This document shows positions 1-7,483 of a DNA stretch of 8,417 nucleotides, piece after piece. The position numbers were made by a program, and so were the translations under genes. The notes below the pieces were generated by a model. That model did not search any database. It worked only from the letters and a program-made list of their open reading frames with translations, and had not been told where the DNA came from. Position 1 is the first letter of the stretch. Each line of letters starts with the position of its first letter. This DNA comes from Oscillospiraceae bacterium (GTDB lineage Bacteria > Bacillota > Clostridia > Oscillospirales > Oscillospiraceae). The stretch covers positions 1 to 8,417 of the forward strand of contig JAAZCZ010000046.1 in NCBI GenBank assembly GCA_012513005.1, given 5' to 3'.

Positions 1-205
1 CAGGAGGCTCTTCGGGTTTAGGAGAAGCTTCTTTTTCGCTCGGGGCGGTATCTGAGGGAATAACAGAGCCCACAGCCCCTGGTGAGCCTGATTTAGAACT
101 GTTTCCGCTGGGTTTCTTTGCCGATAAACTGCTGCAAGCTGTCATTGTAAGTAGAATCAGCACAAGAAAAATACAGATTGCAGCTTTTCTTTTATTAGTA
201 TTCAT
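1..205 (-). CDS. Small lipoprotein, N-terminal part (cut by window edge)
   Basis: This is the first 68 codons of a gene that continues beyond the left edge. The start at 203-205 is preceded by an AGGAAG Shine-Dalgarno site about 8 bases upstream. The N-terminus is a classic lipoprotein signal: positive residues (KRK, 5-7), a hydrophobic core (about 8-20), then the lipobox MTAC with the lipidated cysteine at residue 24. After the cysteine comes a low-complexity stretch rich in Ser, Pro, Gly, Lys and Glu, typical of a flexible tether holding a domain away from the membrane. The functional domain lies outside the window, so no function can be given. The gene starts only 28 bases after the stop of the membrane glycosyltransferase-like gene, with no terminator between, so the two are probably co-transcribed. 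A role in the cell envelope is likely. Confidence 0.85.
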   Translation of the reverse strand, partial: MNTNKRKAAICIFLVLILLTMTACSSLSAKKPSGNSSKSGSPGAVGSVIPSDTAPSEKEASPKPEEPP

Positions 206-233
206 ACAAGCTCTTCCTTTCTAAAATCTTAAA

Positions 234-1943
234 TTAACCGTGTATTGCGTTTTGAATAGTGTTGTCGTCTTCAAAATGAAAAATAACAAAATGCTCATCT
301 GAATAAACAAGTCTGCCAAGATGTCTATTATCAATACTATTTTCGTTCGAAAACTGCTCGCCTGATTCTATATTGCTGTAAAGTGGGAAATCCTGATTTG
401 CTTCATATTCCTCCTTGGTCAATAGCAGGAAGCTGACACCTCTGTCTCGCTTAGGCATATTATCATCTTTTAACATAAGCATTCGGTGAAGCTTAAGCGA
501 CGGGAAATATATACCCATTACATCAATACTGCCGTTTGTTAGTTCACGTACAACATTAGCGTGCCAAAAAGTTGAGTACCCATGTGTGTAGTTTTTTCGG
601 GTAAGAAAGTCAACGGCAGGTCTTATCTCTGGAACAAGGTGAATGTTGCTATACGAAAGACCGCCGTATCTAAAGTTTGGAACATTGTTTTCGGGAGGAT
701 TCGTGAGCTTTACTATGCGGTAGAAGCCTCCGAAAACTAGAAAAACAGATACAATAAGGGCGATAGCTTGCCCGAAAACAGATATGGGGCTTGTTTTTGT
801 ATCAAGCATAGTTGCAATAAGGGGTATGGAAAGAATTAAAACAGGAATGTAATAAAGCTCAAAGAAAAATGAATTTAAAAACAAAAATGCAAATGTGTTA
901 ACAAAAAATGCTGACAAAAAGAATATCCAGAGAAACTGCGAGCCAAAGCCTTCATTTTCTTTTTTGTTTTTGCGGAATTTTAGCAACACTTTAACAGCAA
1001 GATAAAGCAATAGGGGCACAAAAACTAGCGCAAATAAAGAAGTGATACCCGAAACTGAAAATACGGGACTATTAGGCATATATCCACTAACAGTAAGCAT
1101 TGCATTAATAACAGTTTCTAACTTGGAAACAGAAAAAGACGATAGGGCTGAGGTATAATAATTATCAAATAGGAAAAACTGCCTAAGGACTTTCTCATTA
1201 ATAACAACGCCTAAAAAGTTTGATGCAAGGCCTGAAATGCTTAGAAGCAGGGGTTTATTGCCGAGAATTAGATTAACACTGTCGCTGAGCTTTGAAGAGC
1301 GACTGTCTGCGGTGAGCAGCGTTTCAATAAGACAAGCTAAAAATAGCGGGAAAATAGTAATCAGAAGCTGGCGAATACCGCCTAAGCCACTCAAAAAGCC
1401 AAGTAGCAGAAAAAGCGCAACGGTTAGTTTGCGGCTTGAGCTGGGCTTTTGACCCGAAAACTTCAAAAATAGACCAAGGAGCAAAAAACCGATCGCAACA
1501 TGCGGAATATAGTATGTGTGAAAATTCAGTATTCGTGCGGTTGCAATACTCATAGGAAGCAAAAGGAGTGAAGCTGAAAAAATACGAGCAGACCTTCTGA
1601 CGGAGGTTTTGCGAATCATAAATAGATAGCTTAGAACAAGGATAATATTTAGAATAATTATCCCCCAAAAACGCACGACTTGCCATTTGTCTGTAATTTT
1701 GAACAAAGCAGAGTAGACAAGCTGAGTGTTAATAACTCTCAGCTCGGAGGAATACACCCAGTCAGAGCTTATAATAGCGTTTTTTTCAGATAAATGTTTA
1801 GCCAATGTAAGCTCGCTTGAAGCGTCTCCGTCTAAAATATTTCCGCTAATGTGATATGCTGCAAAACAGAACACAATAAAACAGACGGCAAAAAAGAGCG
1901 CTGCCCAATATGCGGTTTTAGAAAAGTTCATTTTATTCTGCAT
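234..1943 (-). CDS. Multi-pass membrane protein, GT-C glycosyltransferase-like
   Basis: A 569-residue integral membrane protein. I count about 10-11 hydrophobic segments (roughly 13-31, 94-110, 121-137, 146-162, 174-188, 192-210, 231-248, 298-320, 337-357, 363-381, 390-408), then a soluble C-terminal domain of about 155 residues. The acidic motif DGDASSEL (38-45) directly after the first membrane segment is where GT-C transferases (ArnT, PMT and relatives) carry the catalytic acidic residue on the first outer loop. That, with the topology, suggests transfer of a sugar from a polyprenyl-phosphate donor to an envelope acceptor outside the membrane. The acceptor cannot be read. The ATG at 1941-1943 is chosen because GAGG lies 6 bases upstream; the frame could be extended to a TTG at 1965-1967, which has no good ribosome site. 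It has its own promoter (1992-2020) and leads into the lipoprotein gene. The fold class is moderately sure, the substrate unknown. Confidence 0.7.
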   Translation of the reverse strand: MQNKMNFSKTAYWAALFFAVCFIVFCFAAYHISGNILDGDASSELTLAKHLSEKNAIISSDWVYSSELRVINTQLVYSALFKITDKWQVVRFWGIIILNIILVLSYLFMIRKTSVRRSARIFSASLLLLPMSIATARILNFHTYYIPHVAIGFLLLGLFLKFSGQKPSSSRKLTVALFLLLGFLSGLGGIRQLLITIFPLFLACLIETLLTADSRSSKLSDSVNLILGNKPLLLSISGLASNFLGVVINEKVLRQFFLFDNYYTSALSSFSVSKLETVINAMLTVSGYMPNSPVFSVSGITSLFALVFVPLLLYLAVKVLLKFRKNKKENEGFGSQFLWIFFLSAFFVNTFAFLFLNSFFFELYYIPVLILSIPLIATMLDTKTSPISVFGQAIALIVSVFLVFGGFYRIVKLTNPPENNVPNFRYGGLSYSNIHLVPEIRPAVDFLTRKNYTHGYSTFWHANVVRELTNGSIDVMGIYFPSLKLHRMLMLKDDNMPKRDRGVSFLLLTKEEYEANQDFPLYSNIESGEQFSNENSIDNRHLGRLVYSDEHFVIFHFEDDNTIQNAIHG

Positions 1944-1991
1944 AGAAAACCTCGGTATTAACTGCAATTATTTAACGGCTCCTCTAAAAAC

Positions 1992-2020
1992 AATATATAT
2001 TACGCAAAAGCCAATGTCAA
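1992..2020 (-). promoter_or_regulatory. Sigma-A promoter of the GT-C gene
   Basis: On the minus strand, a perfect -35 box TTGACA (2015-2020) is separated by exactly 17 bases from TATATT (1992-1997), a 5/6 match to the -10 consensus. Transcription would begin near 1985, giving a leader of about 42 bases before the ATG at 1943. It lies just past the kinase terminator, so this gene and the lipoprotein gene form a separate, probably constitutive, unit. Confidence 0.8.
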
Positions 2021-2053
2021 TTGCGCTAAAAGAAATAGCACCAAAATAAACGC

Positions 2054-2093
2054 AATAATAAAAAATTAGGCTAATGTAAAAACTACATTAGCC
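2054..2093 (-). terminator. Intrinsic terminator after the histidine kinase gene
   Basis: On the minus strand, a perfect 10-bp stem (arms 2084-2093 and 2069-2078) closes a 5-base loop GTTTT. It is followed by a T-rich stretch with six consecutive T (2060-2065) and further T pairs. It begins 20 bases after the kinase stop codon. It ends the regulator-kinase transcript and marks the left boundary of the amide cassette. Confidence 0.88.
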
Positions 2094-2113
2094 ATTGCAA
2101 AGCACTTATTCAA

Positions 2114-4084
2114 TTATCTAATTTTATCTAAGAGCATATTATACTGAGTATGAGACATGTTTATTCCGAGACCCTTAATACCGCCCAATACGCCAAAGTT
2201 TGATTCAATCCTTGACTCAACATAATCAGAGTAAATATCATCTATTCTAAAAAGCTCTTCTGCTTCGTGATTATTATTTATGCGAAAACAAGAAGCACTT
2301 CGCGCTGTATGGTGATCTTCACCTCTAACTGTCACCGTTCCACCGGGCCCATTAAATGATATTGCTCCACTCTCAAGAGCAGAAATTACTGCCTCGGTTT
2401 CAGTTGTCCCTGCATATTCTGCTGCAAGTTTATATAGATAAATAGAACTGTAAGCAGTTTCTGCATCCATACCAAGGTATGGTATAGCAGATTTATCATA
2501 TCGGTTGCGAAAATTAGTTGTGAATGCTTTTGCTGCTTTTAACTCTAATTCTTCAATATATGAGGCCATAATATATGTGTTTTCTAAAATTGGAGGTGGG
2601 AATGTTGCATTCTGCGAGGATACTGCAGCAACCATTGTAGAAGCATGAGGTATATAGTTTAGCCCTCGCTCATGCCACCGCAAGTAAAAGTTGTCTTGGT
2701 TAGGAAAAACTAGAATTGTGAATAGTATATCTGTATTGACTTGCAATACCCTATCAATTATTGGATCAAAACAAGAAATTTTATCGTCAAGGTATTCTGT
2801 GCCAACAACTTCACCACCAAGCTGGTGTACAAAGTACTTGACCCATTCTGCAGAAAGGATACCATAATTGTAGTCGGCAGCAATAACGTAGCATTTGCGA
2901 CCATATTTTGAAATCAGATAACTTAACATATGATACATTTGATGTTCTGGCATTGCAGATAAACAAAAAGTATAGTGGCTGGATACGCCACCCTCAGTTT
3001 GCTGAGTATCAAAAAAGAGCAGCCTTGCTTTTTCAGCAACTGCAGTCATTACATCCCTTGATGGTGATAATGAGGAGCCCACAAGTACATTTATGCGCTC
3101 TTCTTCAACGAGGTTTTGTGCATAAATTTTGGTTAGAGTTAAGTCAGACTGATCATCTTTAAAGATAATAGACACTTGCTTACCAAGGATTCCACCTTGT
3201 GAGTTTATTTCCTCAGCTGCCAGCATATATGAAGCTACTTTACAACGCTCCAAATATGAATATACTCCTGAAAAGTCTCCAATTATTCCTATTTTTATTT
3301 CATTGTGGTTTTCGACTGTGTTTGTGCACTTAGCGAGCATAGCAATTGGCAATTTTATAGAAGCTATACATCCTACGTTGGGTTCTCCCAAGATGCTTAC
3401 GTCACCACCAAAGCGCAAAGCTATTTTTTTTACAGTTGCTAGTCCAATACCACTACCGTCAACACCACCTTCATTTTGAAGTCTTTGAAATGCTTCAAAA
3501 ATTTTTGCGGCATACTTCATTTCAAACCCGTAACCATTATCTTCGAAAAAAAGTTCGATACTATTTTCTGATATTTTAGAATATACAGATATCTTCGCAT
3601 TTTTTCTACCTCTTGTAAACTTTATGCTGTTCGATAGCAAATTGCATACCATAAGCTTCAATAAAAATCTGTCACAGAATAAGTCAGGAAGGCCTTTCGT
3701 TGACAATGATACAGAGTGATTAAGCTCTCCACGCATCAGCTCATCAAAACATTGCTGGACAAGAGAAGATATTAAAACAGTTTCAACATCTATTGACTTG
3801 AACCCAGCTTTTGAATATTCCATTATTTTTTGAACCATATATGTTATTTCATCGCATATCCGACGTATAGAATTAATATCCTCAACAGACTGTGGAAGAA
3901 GAGCACTTTTATTGTCTTCTTCTATAAAGTCTGCATAAATACTGATTTGCCTTGCGGGGGTCTTTAGCTCATGTGAGACAGTGTAAATAAAAGTGCTAAT
4001 ATCTTCATAAGTGCTGTAAAGAGTGTTCTGCTCATTTTCTTCTCTTCTGATGTTAGCATCATTGTTAGCTTCATTATTATTCAT
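2114..4084 (-). CDS. Soluble histidine kinase fused to AmiC/UrtA-like ligand-binding domain
   Basis: A 656-residue protein without signal peptide or membrane segment, so predicted cytosolic. Residues about 28-94 form the HisKA dimerisation domain with phospho-acceptor His38 in SHELKTP. Residues about 95-246 form the HATPase domain with intact N box (N148, N152), G1 box EDNGYGF (181-187) and G2 box DGSGIGL (209-215). From about 263 (IKIGI) to the end runs a complete type-I periplasmic-binding fold of the AmiC/UrtA/FmdD group: EEINSQGGILG, an LVGSS region, a SDY-like ADYNYG segment, GGEVVGTEYL, and a late GPGGTVTVRGEDHH stretch like AmiC. Binding this domain to small amides or urea is known for the family; here it is inferred. 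A short N-terminal segment (1-27) holds no sensor. The ATG at 4082-4084 overlaps the regulator stop by 8 bases, so the two are translationally coupled. GAG lies 7 bases upstream. A TTG two codons earlier is less likely. The cognate partner is the receiver-AraC protein. Confidence 0.92.
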   Translation of the reverse strand: MNNNEANNDANIRREENEQNTLYSTYEDISTFIYTVSHELKTPARQISIYADFIEEDNKSALLPQSVEDINSIRRICDEITYMVQKIMEYSKAGFKSIDVETVLISSLVQQCFDELMRGELNHSVSLSTKGLPDLFCDRFLLKLMVCNLLSNSIKFTRGRKNAKISVYSKISENSIELFFEDNGYGFEMKYAAKIFEAFQRLQNEGGVDGSGIGLATVKKIALRFGGDVSILGEPNVGCIASIKLPIAMLAKCTNTVENHNEIKIGIIGDFSGVYSYLERCKVASYMLAAEEINSQGGILGKQVSIIFKDDQSDLTLTKIYAQNLVEEERINVLVGSSLSPSRDVMTAVAEKARLLFFDTQQTEGGVSSHYTFCLSAMPEHQMYHMLSYLISKYGRKCYVIAADYNYGILSAEWVKYFVHQLGGEVVGTEYLDDKISCFDPIIDRVLQVNTDILFTILVFPNQDNFYLRWHERGLNYIPHASTMVAAVSSQNATFPPPILENTYIMASYIEELELKAAKAFTTNFRNRYDKSAIPYLGMDAETAYSSIYLYKLAAEYAGTTETEAVISALESGAISFNGPGGTVTVRGEDHHTARSASCFRINNNHEAEELFRIDDIYSDYVESRIESNFGVLGGIKGLGINMSHTQYNMLLDKIR

Positions 4085-5123
4085 GACCAAACTCGATTCT
4101 AAATAAACTAGGAGTTAAATCAGTCTCACGTTTAAAAATCCTACTGAAATAATCTACGCTTTTATATCCCAATGCGAGCGCAATTTCGTGTATTTTTTTT
4201 GTTGTGTGACACAGCAAAAGTTTAGCTCGCGAAATTTTAATAAAATTGACATATGACTGATAACCTCTCCCGGTTTCAGATTTTAATAGTGCACTTAAGT
4301 ATTTTGGATTCACAAAATATGATTTTGCTAACTCATTTAAGCTAGCGGCCTCACCTACATCATTTAGTAATGACAAACAGACTCTTCTAGCAATGCTATT
4401 CTTTGAATTGACAATGAACGGAGCTACAGCATCGATAATTGCGAGAACTCTGCTCGAAAAAGTAGACACCATTTCATTTGAAGAACAATGTATTGTCTCA
4501 ACGTGACAAAGAAAGTCAAGTGGTACATAGAGTTCCAAGTAACTGCACTTAGCTAACAAATGCTTTTTTAGCTCTAAAAGAGCTTGATTTATTGGCTCAA
4601 CACATTCGTAAAAAGTGTTTCCTTCAAATAAACCTGCGGCTATATGATTAGCATAGGACAGTGCGTTTACACGATCAACAGCAAGGACGAAGTCAGCTAA
4701 TGCTCGCAAATCTACTGACCCTAAGTTCGTGTTTTCATATATCGTTTCAAGATAGTTAAATGCGCGATCAAATGTTTCTGTAATCTTTTCCTCGTCAATT
4801 GGTTTCAGCACATAGTCAAAAGCGCCATTTAATATACCTTCTTTAGCATAACTAAAATCTGCAAACTCGCTTAGCAGGATTACACAACAGCAAAGTCTTT
4901 TGCTGTAAATCCGTCTTAACAACTCAATGCCGTCAATAAATGGCATACGAATATCTGTAACAACAACATCAACTGCGTTTGTTTTTAATATTTCCAGCGC
5001 CTCAAGACCGTTGCTTGCCTCATACTTAATTTGAAATCTATCTTTGTTCATTTCAAAATAATTCATTCGAATTATTTTTCTGCGAAAAACCTCTTTGTCG
5101 TCAATAACGAGCACAGTAAACAT
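4077..5123 (-). CDS. Response regulator, receiver plus AraC-type DNA-binding domain (YesN-like)
   Basis: A 348-residue two-component regulator. The receiver (about 2-125) has all key residues: acidic pair Asp8/Asp9, phospho-acceptor Asp57 in VTDIRMP, Ser85 at the switch position and Lys107 in the KPID motif. A poorly conserved linker of about 110 residues (130-242) follows, as usual in YesN-type regulators. The C-terminal AraC domain (about 245-345) contains two helix-turn-helix units and the family signature around IHEIALALGYKSVDYFSRIF (311-330). Such proteins mostly activate transcription at direct-repeat sites. The start at 5121-5123 is chosen because AGGAG lies 8 bases upstream and the receiver begins right after it; a longer frame to a TTG at 5186 would add an unrelated tail and run over the likely promoter. 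Its stop overlaps the kinase start, marking the two as a pair. Likely targets are the amidase-transporter promoter and perhaps its own. Confidence 0.93.
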   Translation of the reverse strand: MFTVLVIDDKEVFRRKIIRMNYFEMNKDRFQIKYEASNGLEALEILKTNAVDVVVTDIRMPFIDGIELLRRIYSKRLCCCVILLSEFADFSYAKEGILNGAFDYVLKPIDEEKITETFDRAFNYLETIYENTNLGSVDLRALADFVLAVDRVNALSYANHIAAGLFEGNTFYECVEPINQALLELKKHLLAKCSYLELYVPLDFLCHVETIHCSSNEMVSTFSSRVLAIIDAVAPFIVNSKNSIARRVCLSLLNDVGEAASLNELAKSYFVNPKYLSALLKSETGRGYQSYVNFIKISRAKLLLCHTTKKIHEIALALGYKSVDYFSRIFKRETDLTPSLFRIEFGHE

Positions 5124-5157
5124 TTTTTGCACTCCTAAATAGTACTTTTGTATAACC

Positions 5158-5186
5158 ATACTATCATCAGAAAATTTGTTATTCAA
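5158..5186 (-). promoter_or_regulatory. Candidate promoter for the regulator-kinase pair
   Basis: On the minus strand TTGAAT (5181-5186; 4/6 to consensus) is followed after 17 bases by TAGTAT (5158-5163; 4/6). Transcription would start near 5151, about 28 bases before the ATG at 5123 and leaving the AGGAG site in the leader. Spacing is ideal but the boxes are only moderate, so this is a suggestion. It would let the sensor pair be made at a basal level before the amidase operon is induced. Confidence 0.45.
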
Positions 5187-5208
5187 TAGGTAATAGTTAT
5201 TTATAGCC

Positions 5209-5246
5209 CAACATTCAGGCGAGTAATACTACTTGCCTGAATGTTG
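5209..5246. repeat. Long perfect inverted repeat between transporter and regulator genes
   Basis: Twelve-base arms (5209-5220 and 5235-5246) are perfect inverted complements. Inside them, after one mismatch on the minus strand, four more bases pair (5222-5225 with 5230-5233), leaving a 4-base loop. It begins 26 bases after the transporter stop. In the minus-strand transcript the stem is followed by GGGCTATAAATAAC, without a run of T, so it is not a standard intrinsic terminator. It could reduce read-through, protect the upstream mRNA end, or serve as a protein-binding site. Confidence 0.75.
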
Positions 5247-5271
5247 TTGATTTACGCTGTAATAACAATTA

Positions 5272-6513
5272 CTAATTTTTCAGTTTAAATTTGGGTAGAA
5301 TGATACTAATTATTGCGCCAGCAGCAGCACCAGCTCCAAGAACGATAAAGCAAGCAGTCCAACCAAGCTTTTCGGCGATTGCTGTTGCAATTATGGGTGA
5401 AAGAATTCCACCACCACCAATACCAATCATTATATTTACGCCAAACATTTTTCCTGCGGCGTTTTCATTTTGCAACAAATCCATTGGGAGAGCCCCTGAA
5501 GTTGCATTAGTTACAGGCACTCCCCATCCACAGAGTATTGCTGCGAAACAAGCCAAAATGAATGAATACGGTGCAATAAATGGGAAGATAGCTGTAGAAA
5601 TTGCAGCCACTAGGAAGCCCGGAATAGCTGTGGTAAAAGCTCGCGCTTTTAGAGGCTCCCAACCTTTTCTCACCAGACCATCGGATATTGCACCACCAAT
5701 TGGCGTAGACAACACCCCAACTAAACCTGCCAACAACACTGCGGTTGCTGCTTGATTTGAAGAATATCCGACGATTTTTAAATAATTTGCAACAACAGAG
5801 TTAAAGCCAATTAATTGCCAGCAGTTAAAAAATAAAATGAATATGCAAAGCCAGCAAGCAACAGTCTTAAACGGATTAATGTCTTTTTTCTCACCACCAG
5901 ATTCGCTTGAAACTACTTCGTCAGGATACAGGTTTTTGGGTGGCTCTCTCATTAAGATAGCCCAGATAGCAGTGGATATTGCGAGTATTATGCCCCACAC
6001 CTTAAATGCACCCTGCCAACTTCCTGCGGCACTTGTTAGTGCGGTTGCAACAAATCCCCCTATGCCAATACCTAGCGTTAAACCGCCACCAATGACTCCG
6101 GAGGCTAAACCGCGCTGTGAAGCGGGAAACCATGCTACGGAACTGTTTACTCCCACAAGCCAAAGGATACCCCAACCTTGCATGAACCTAAATAGCAATA
6201 TCAAATTATAGTTTCCGGCTAGAGGGATGCCAATGGTGCCAACAACCATGAGAAGAAGTCCAACAAGACCTGCCCCACGGTACCCAATTTTGGGAGTTAA
6301 TAACGCTTCAACATAACTGCCTATTGCATAACCAGCCATTAAAAGGGCGGATCCAAGACTAGCTTGTATAGCAGAAATCTTAAAAGTCTCGGAAAGCTCA
6401 TTCGAAGCCATACCCCACATGGTTAGACCTGCATAGGCCATTGCACAAACAATGAAGTTGATAATAAGAATTATCCAACGATAATTTGGATTTAGCGTTT
6501 TTCTGTTTGCCAT
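5272..6513 (-). CDS. MFS transporter, probably for an amide or carboxylate
   Basis: A 413-residue secondary transporter of the major facilitator superfamily, of typical family length. About 12 hydrophobic segments fall into two halves separated by a charged loop (about 189-216, EPPKNLYPDE to GGEKKD). The loop 2-3 motif is weak in the first half (LLTPKIGYRG, 71-80) and clearer in the second (PIGGAISDGL, 271-280); RFMQGWG (109-115) fits the fourth-helix motif. Glycine-rich helices near 138-153 and 361-372 are common in anion and cyanate/nitrate-type members, but I cannot fix the substrate. The start at 6511-6513 follows AAGGAGG by 7 bases. It lies 37 bases after the amidase stop with no terminator between, so it is in the amidase operon. 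From this context it either imports the amide or moves the organic acid product. Confidence 0.88.
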   Translation of the reverse strand: MANRKTLNPNYRWIILIINFIVCAMAYAGLTMWGMASNELSETFKISAIQASLGSALLMAGYAIGSYVEALLTPKIGYRGAGLVGLLLMVVGTIGIPLAGNYNLILLFRFMQGWGILWLVGVNSSVAWFPASQRGLASGVIGGGLTLGIGIGGFVATALTSAAGSWQGAFKVWGIILAISTAIWAILMREPPKNLYPDEVVSSESGGEKKDINPFKTVACWLCIFILFFNCWQLIGFNSVVANYLKIVGYSSNQAATAVLLAGLVGVLSTPIGGAISDGLVRKGWEPLKARAFTTAIPGFLVAAISTAIFPFIAPYSFILACFAAILCGWGVPVTNATSGALPMDLLQNENAAGKMFGVNIMIGIGGGGILSPIIATAIAEKLGWTACFIVLGAGAAAGAIISIILPKFKLKN

Positions 6514-6550
6514 ATTGCTGCCTCCTTCTAAATAATAATGAAAATTGAGG

Positions 6551-7483
6551 CTATGTACGTTCTAAGTATTTTTTGTCTATTGAGGCACAGAGGGAGTATG
6601 TGGTATCAACCATATTTGCTACATAAAGACCACCCACCTGAGTTAGAAGTTGGTATGCATCATATGAATCGTAGCCATAGTCTCTAACCATCCACTCAAT
6701 AAGATCTGCATATGCTATGCGAGCTGCGTCTTCCATTGGCTTTGCACTTCCAACTGACATTATTCTTTCTTTCGACTCAATACGAGGCCACTTAATTGCC
6801 TTGTTTTTTATAACGTCAAAACTAACTGTGATTTTTGCTGAAACCTCGAGGGCGACCCCGCAGAGTTCACCTTGACCCTGTGCAGCGTGACAGTCACCTA
6901 CGTAAAATAGTGCACCGGGATTATGAACTGGCAAGTAAATTTTGTTGCCGGGGCACACATCTGGGCAGTCCATATTTCCACCAAAGGGGCCTGGAGTAAG
7001 TGCTTGAATAGACTCAGTGTCAGGAGCTGTCGCCATAGTCCCGCAAAAAGCATTGGCAGGAATAGTGACACCAATTTTCTCACAACGCCATGTTTTTCCG
7101 TTATCCTTTGTTTTCCACATATACACCTTTTCATCCAAAGGTTTTTGCAGTGTTTTAGTAATTGAGTTTGACTGAAGACCACCAAAATACTCCATAATGC
7201 AGCTTACTGCCCAGTCTCGAGTAAACTCGATGCTTTCAAAATGTACTACTAATGTGTCCCCTGGCTCTGCACCATTTATATATACAGGCCCAGCTTGAGG
7301 ATTGAGAAACTTTGCATTTCTAACCGCTGCTTTTGGTGAAGTATCCTCACTGGTAATACGACTCTCAAAAGCATCATCAGTGTGAAGGGTAACTGTGTCT
7401 CCGATATTAACTGTTACACACGGCTTGAGATTTGGACTGAATAAATAGTTGTAAACATCTAACTTTACTTCATGGTGTGCCAT
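6551..7483 (-). CDS. Acetamidase/formamidase family hydrolase (FmdA/AmdA)
   Basis: A 310-residue cytosolic enzyme of the FmdA/AmdA family, which hydrolyses short aliphatic amides to ammonia and the carboxylic acid. Full-length for the short bacterial branch. Family hallmarks visible: NPQAGPVYINGAEPGDTL (61-78), the glycine-rich TPGPFGGNMDCPDVCPG (163-179), PVHNPGALFYVGDCHAAQG (185-203) with the metal-site type residues Asp197 and His199, and the GELCGVALE strand (205-213). Gln204 sits where, from memory, most relatives have Asp (QGDGE). The start at 7481-7483 follows a strong AAAGGAGG with 8-base spacing. It is the first gene of the cassette, followed by the transporter. Whether formamide, acetamide or another amide is used cannot be read; formamidase and acetamidase share this family. 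Regulation by the neighbouring kinase-regulator pair is inferred from order and from the kinase's amide-sensor-like domain. Confidence 0.92.
   Translation of the reverse strand: MAHHEVKLDVYNYLFSPNLKPCVTVNIGDTVTLHTDDAFESRITSEDTSPKAAVRNAKFLNPQAGPVYINGAEPGDTLVVHFESIEFTRDWAVSCIMEYFGGLQSNSITKTLQKPLDEKVYMWKTKDNGKTWRCEKIGVTIPANAFCGTMATAPDTESIQALTPGPFGGNMDCPDVCPGNKIYLPVHNPGALFYVGDCHAAQGQGELCGVALEVSAKITVSFDVIKNKAIKWPRIESKERIMSVGSAKPMEDAARIAYADLIEWMVRDYGYDSYDAYQLLTQVGGLYVANMVDTTYSLCASIDKKYLERT

Noticed and set aside
1944..1967. TTG start eight codons upstream for the GT-C gene
   Set aside because: No ribosome site before it, while GAGG lies 6 bases before the ATG at 1943.
2114..3296. Idea that the binding domain is a secreted ABC-transporter protein wrongly joined to a kinase
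   Set aside because: The frame is continuous, there is no signal peptide or internal ribosome site before the domain, and no permease or ATPase genes are nearby.
5124..5186. Longer response regulator starting at a TTG at 5186
   Set aside because: The added 21 residues precede a canonical receiver start, and AGGAG sits 8 bases before the ATG at 5123; the extension also overlaps the promoter candidate.
5291..5755. Open plus-strand frame of 154 codons opposite the transporter gene
   Set aside because: Repetitive Ala/Pro/Ile composition is what the antisense of a Gly/Ala-rich membrane protein gives; no ribosome site, no recognisable domain.
5837..6211. Second plus-strand open frame opposite the transporter gene
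   Set aside because: Shadow of the same coding sequence; no Shine-Dalgarno site and no family resemblance.
6898..7185. Open frames on both strands inside the amidase gene
   Set aside because: The amidase frame carries the family motifs end to end; the others have no motif or ribosome site.
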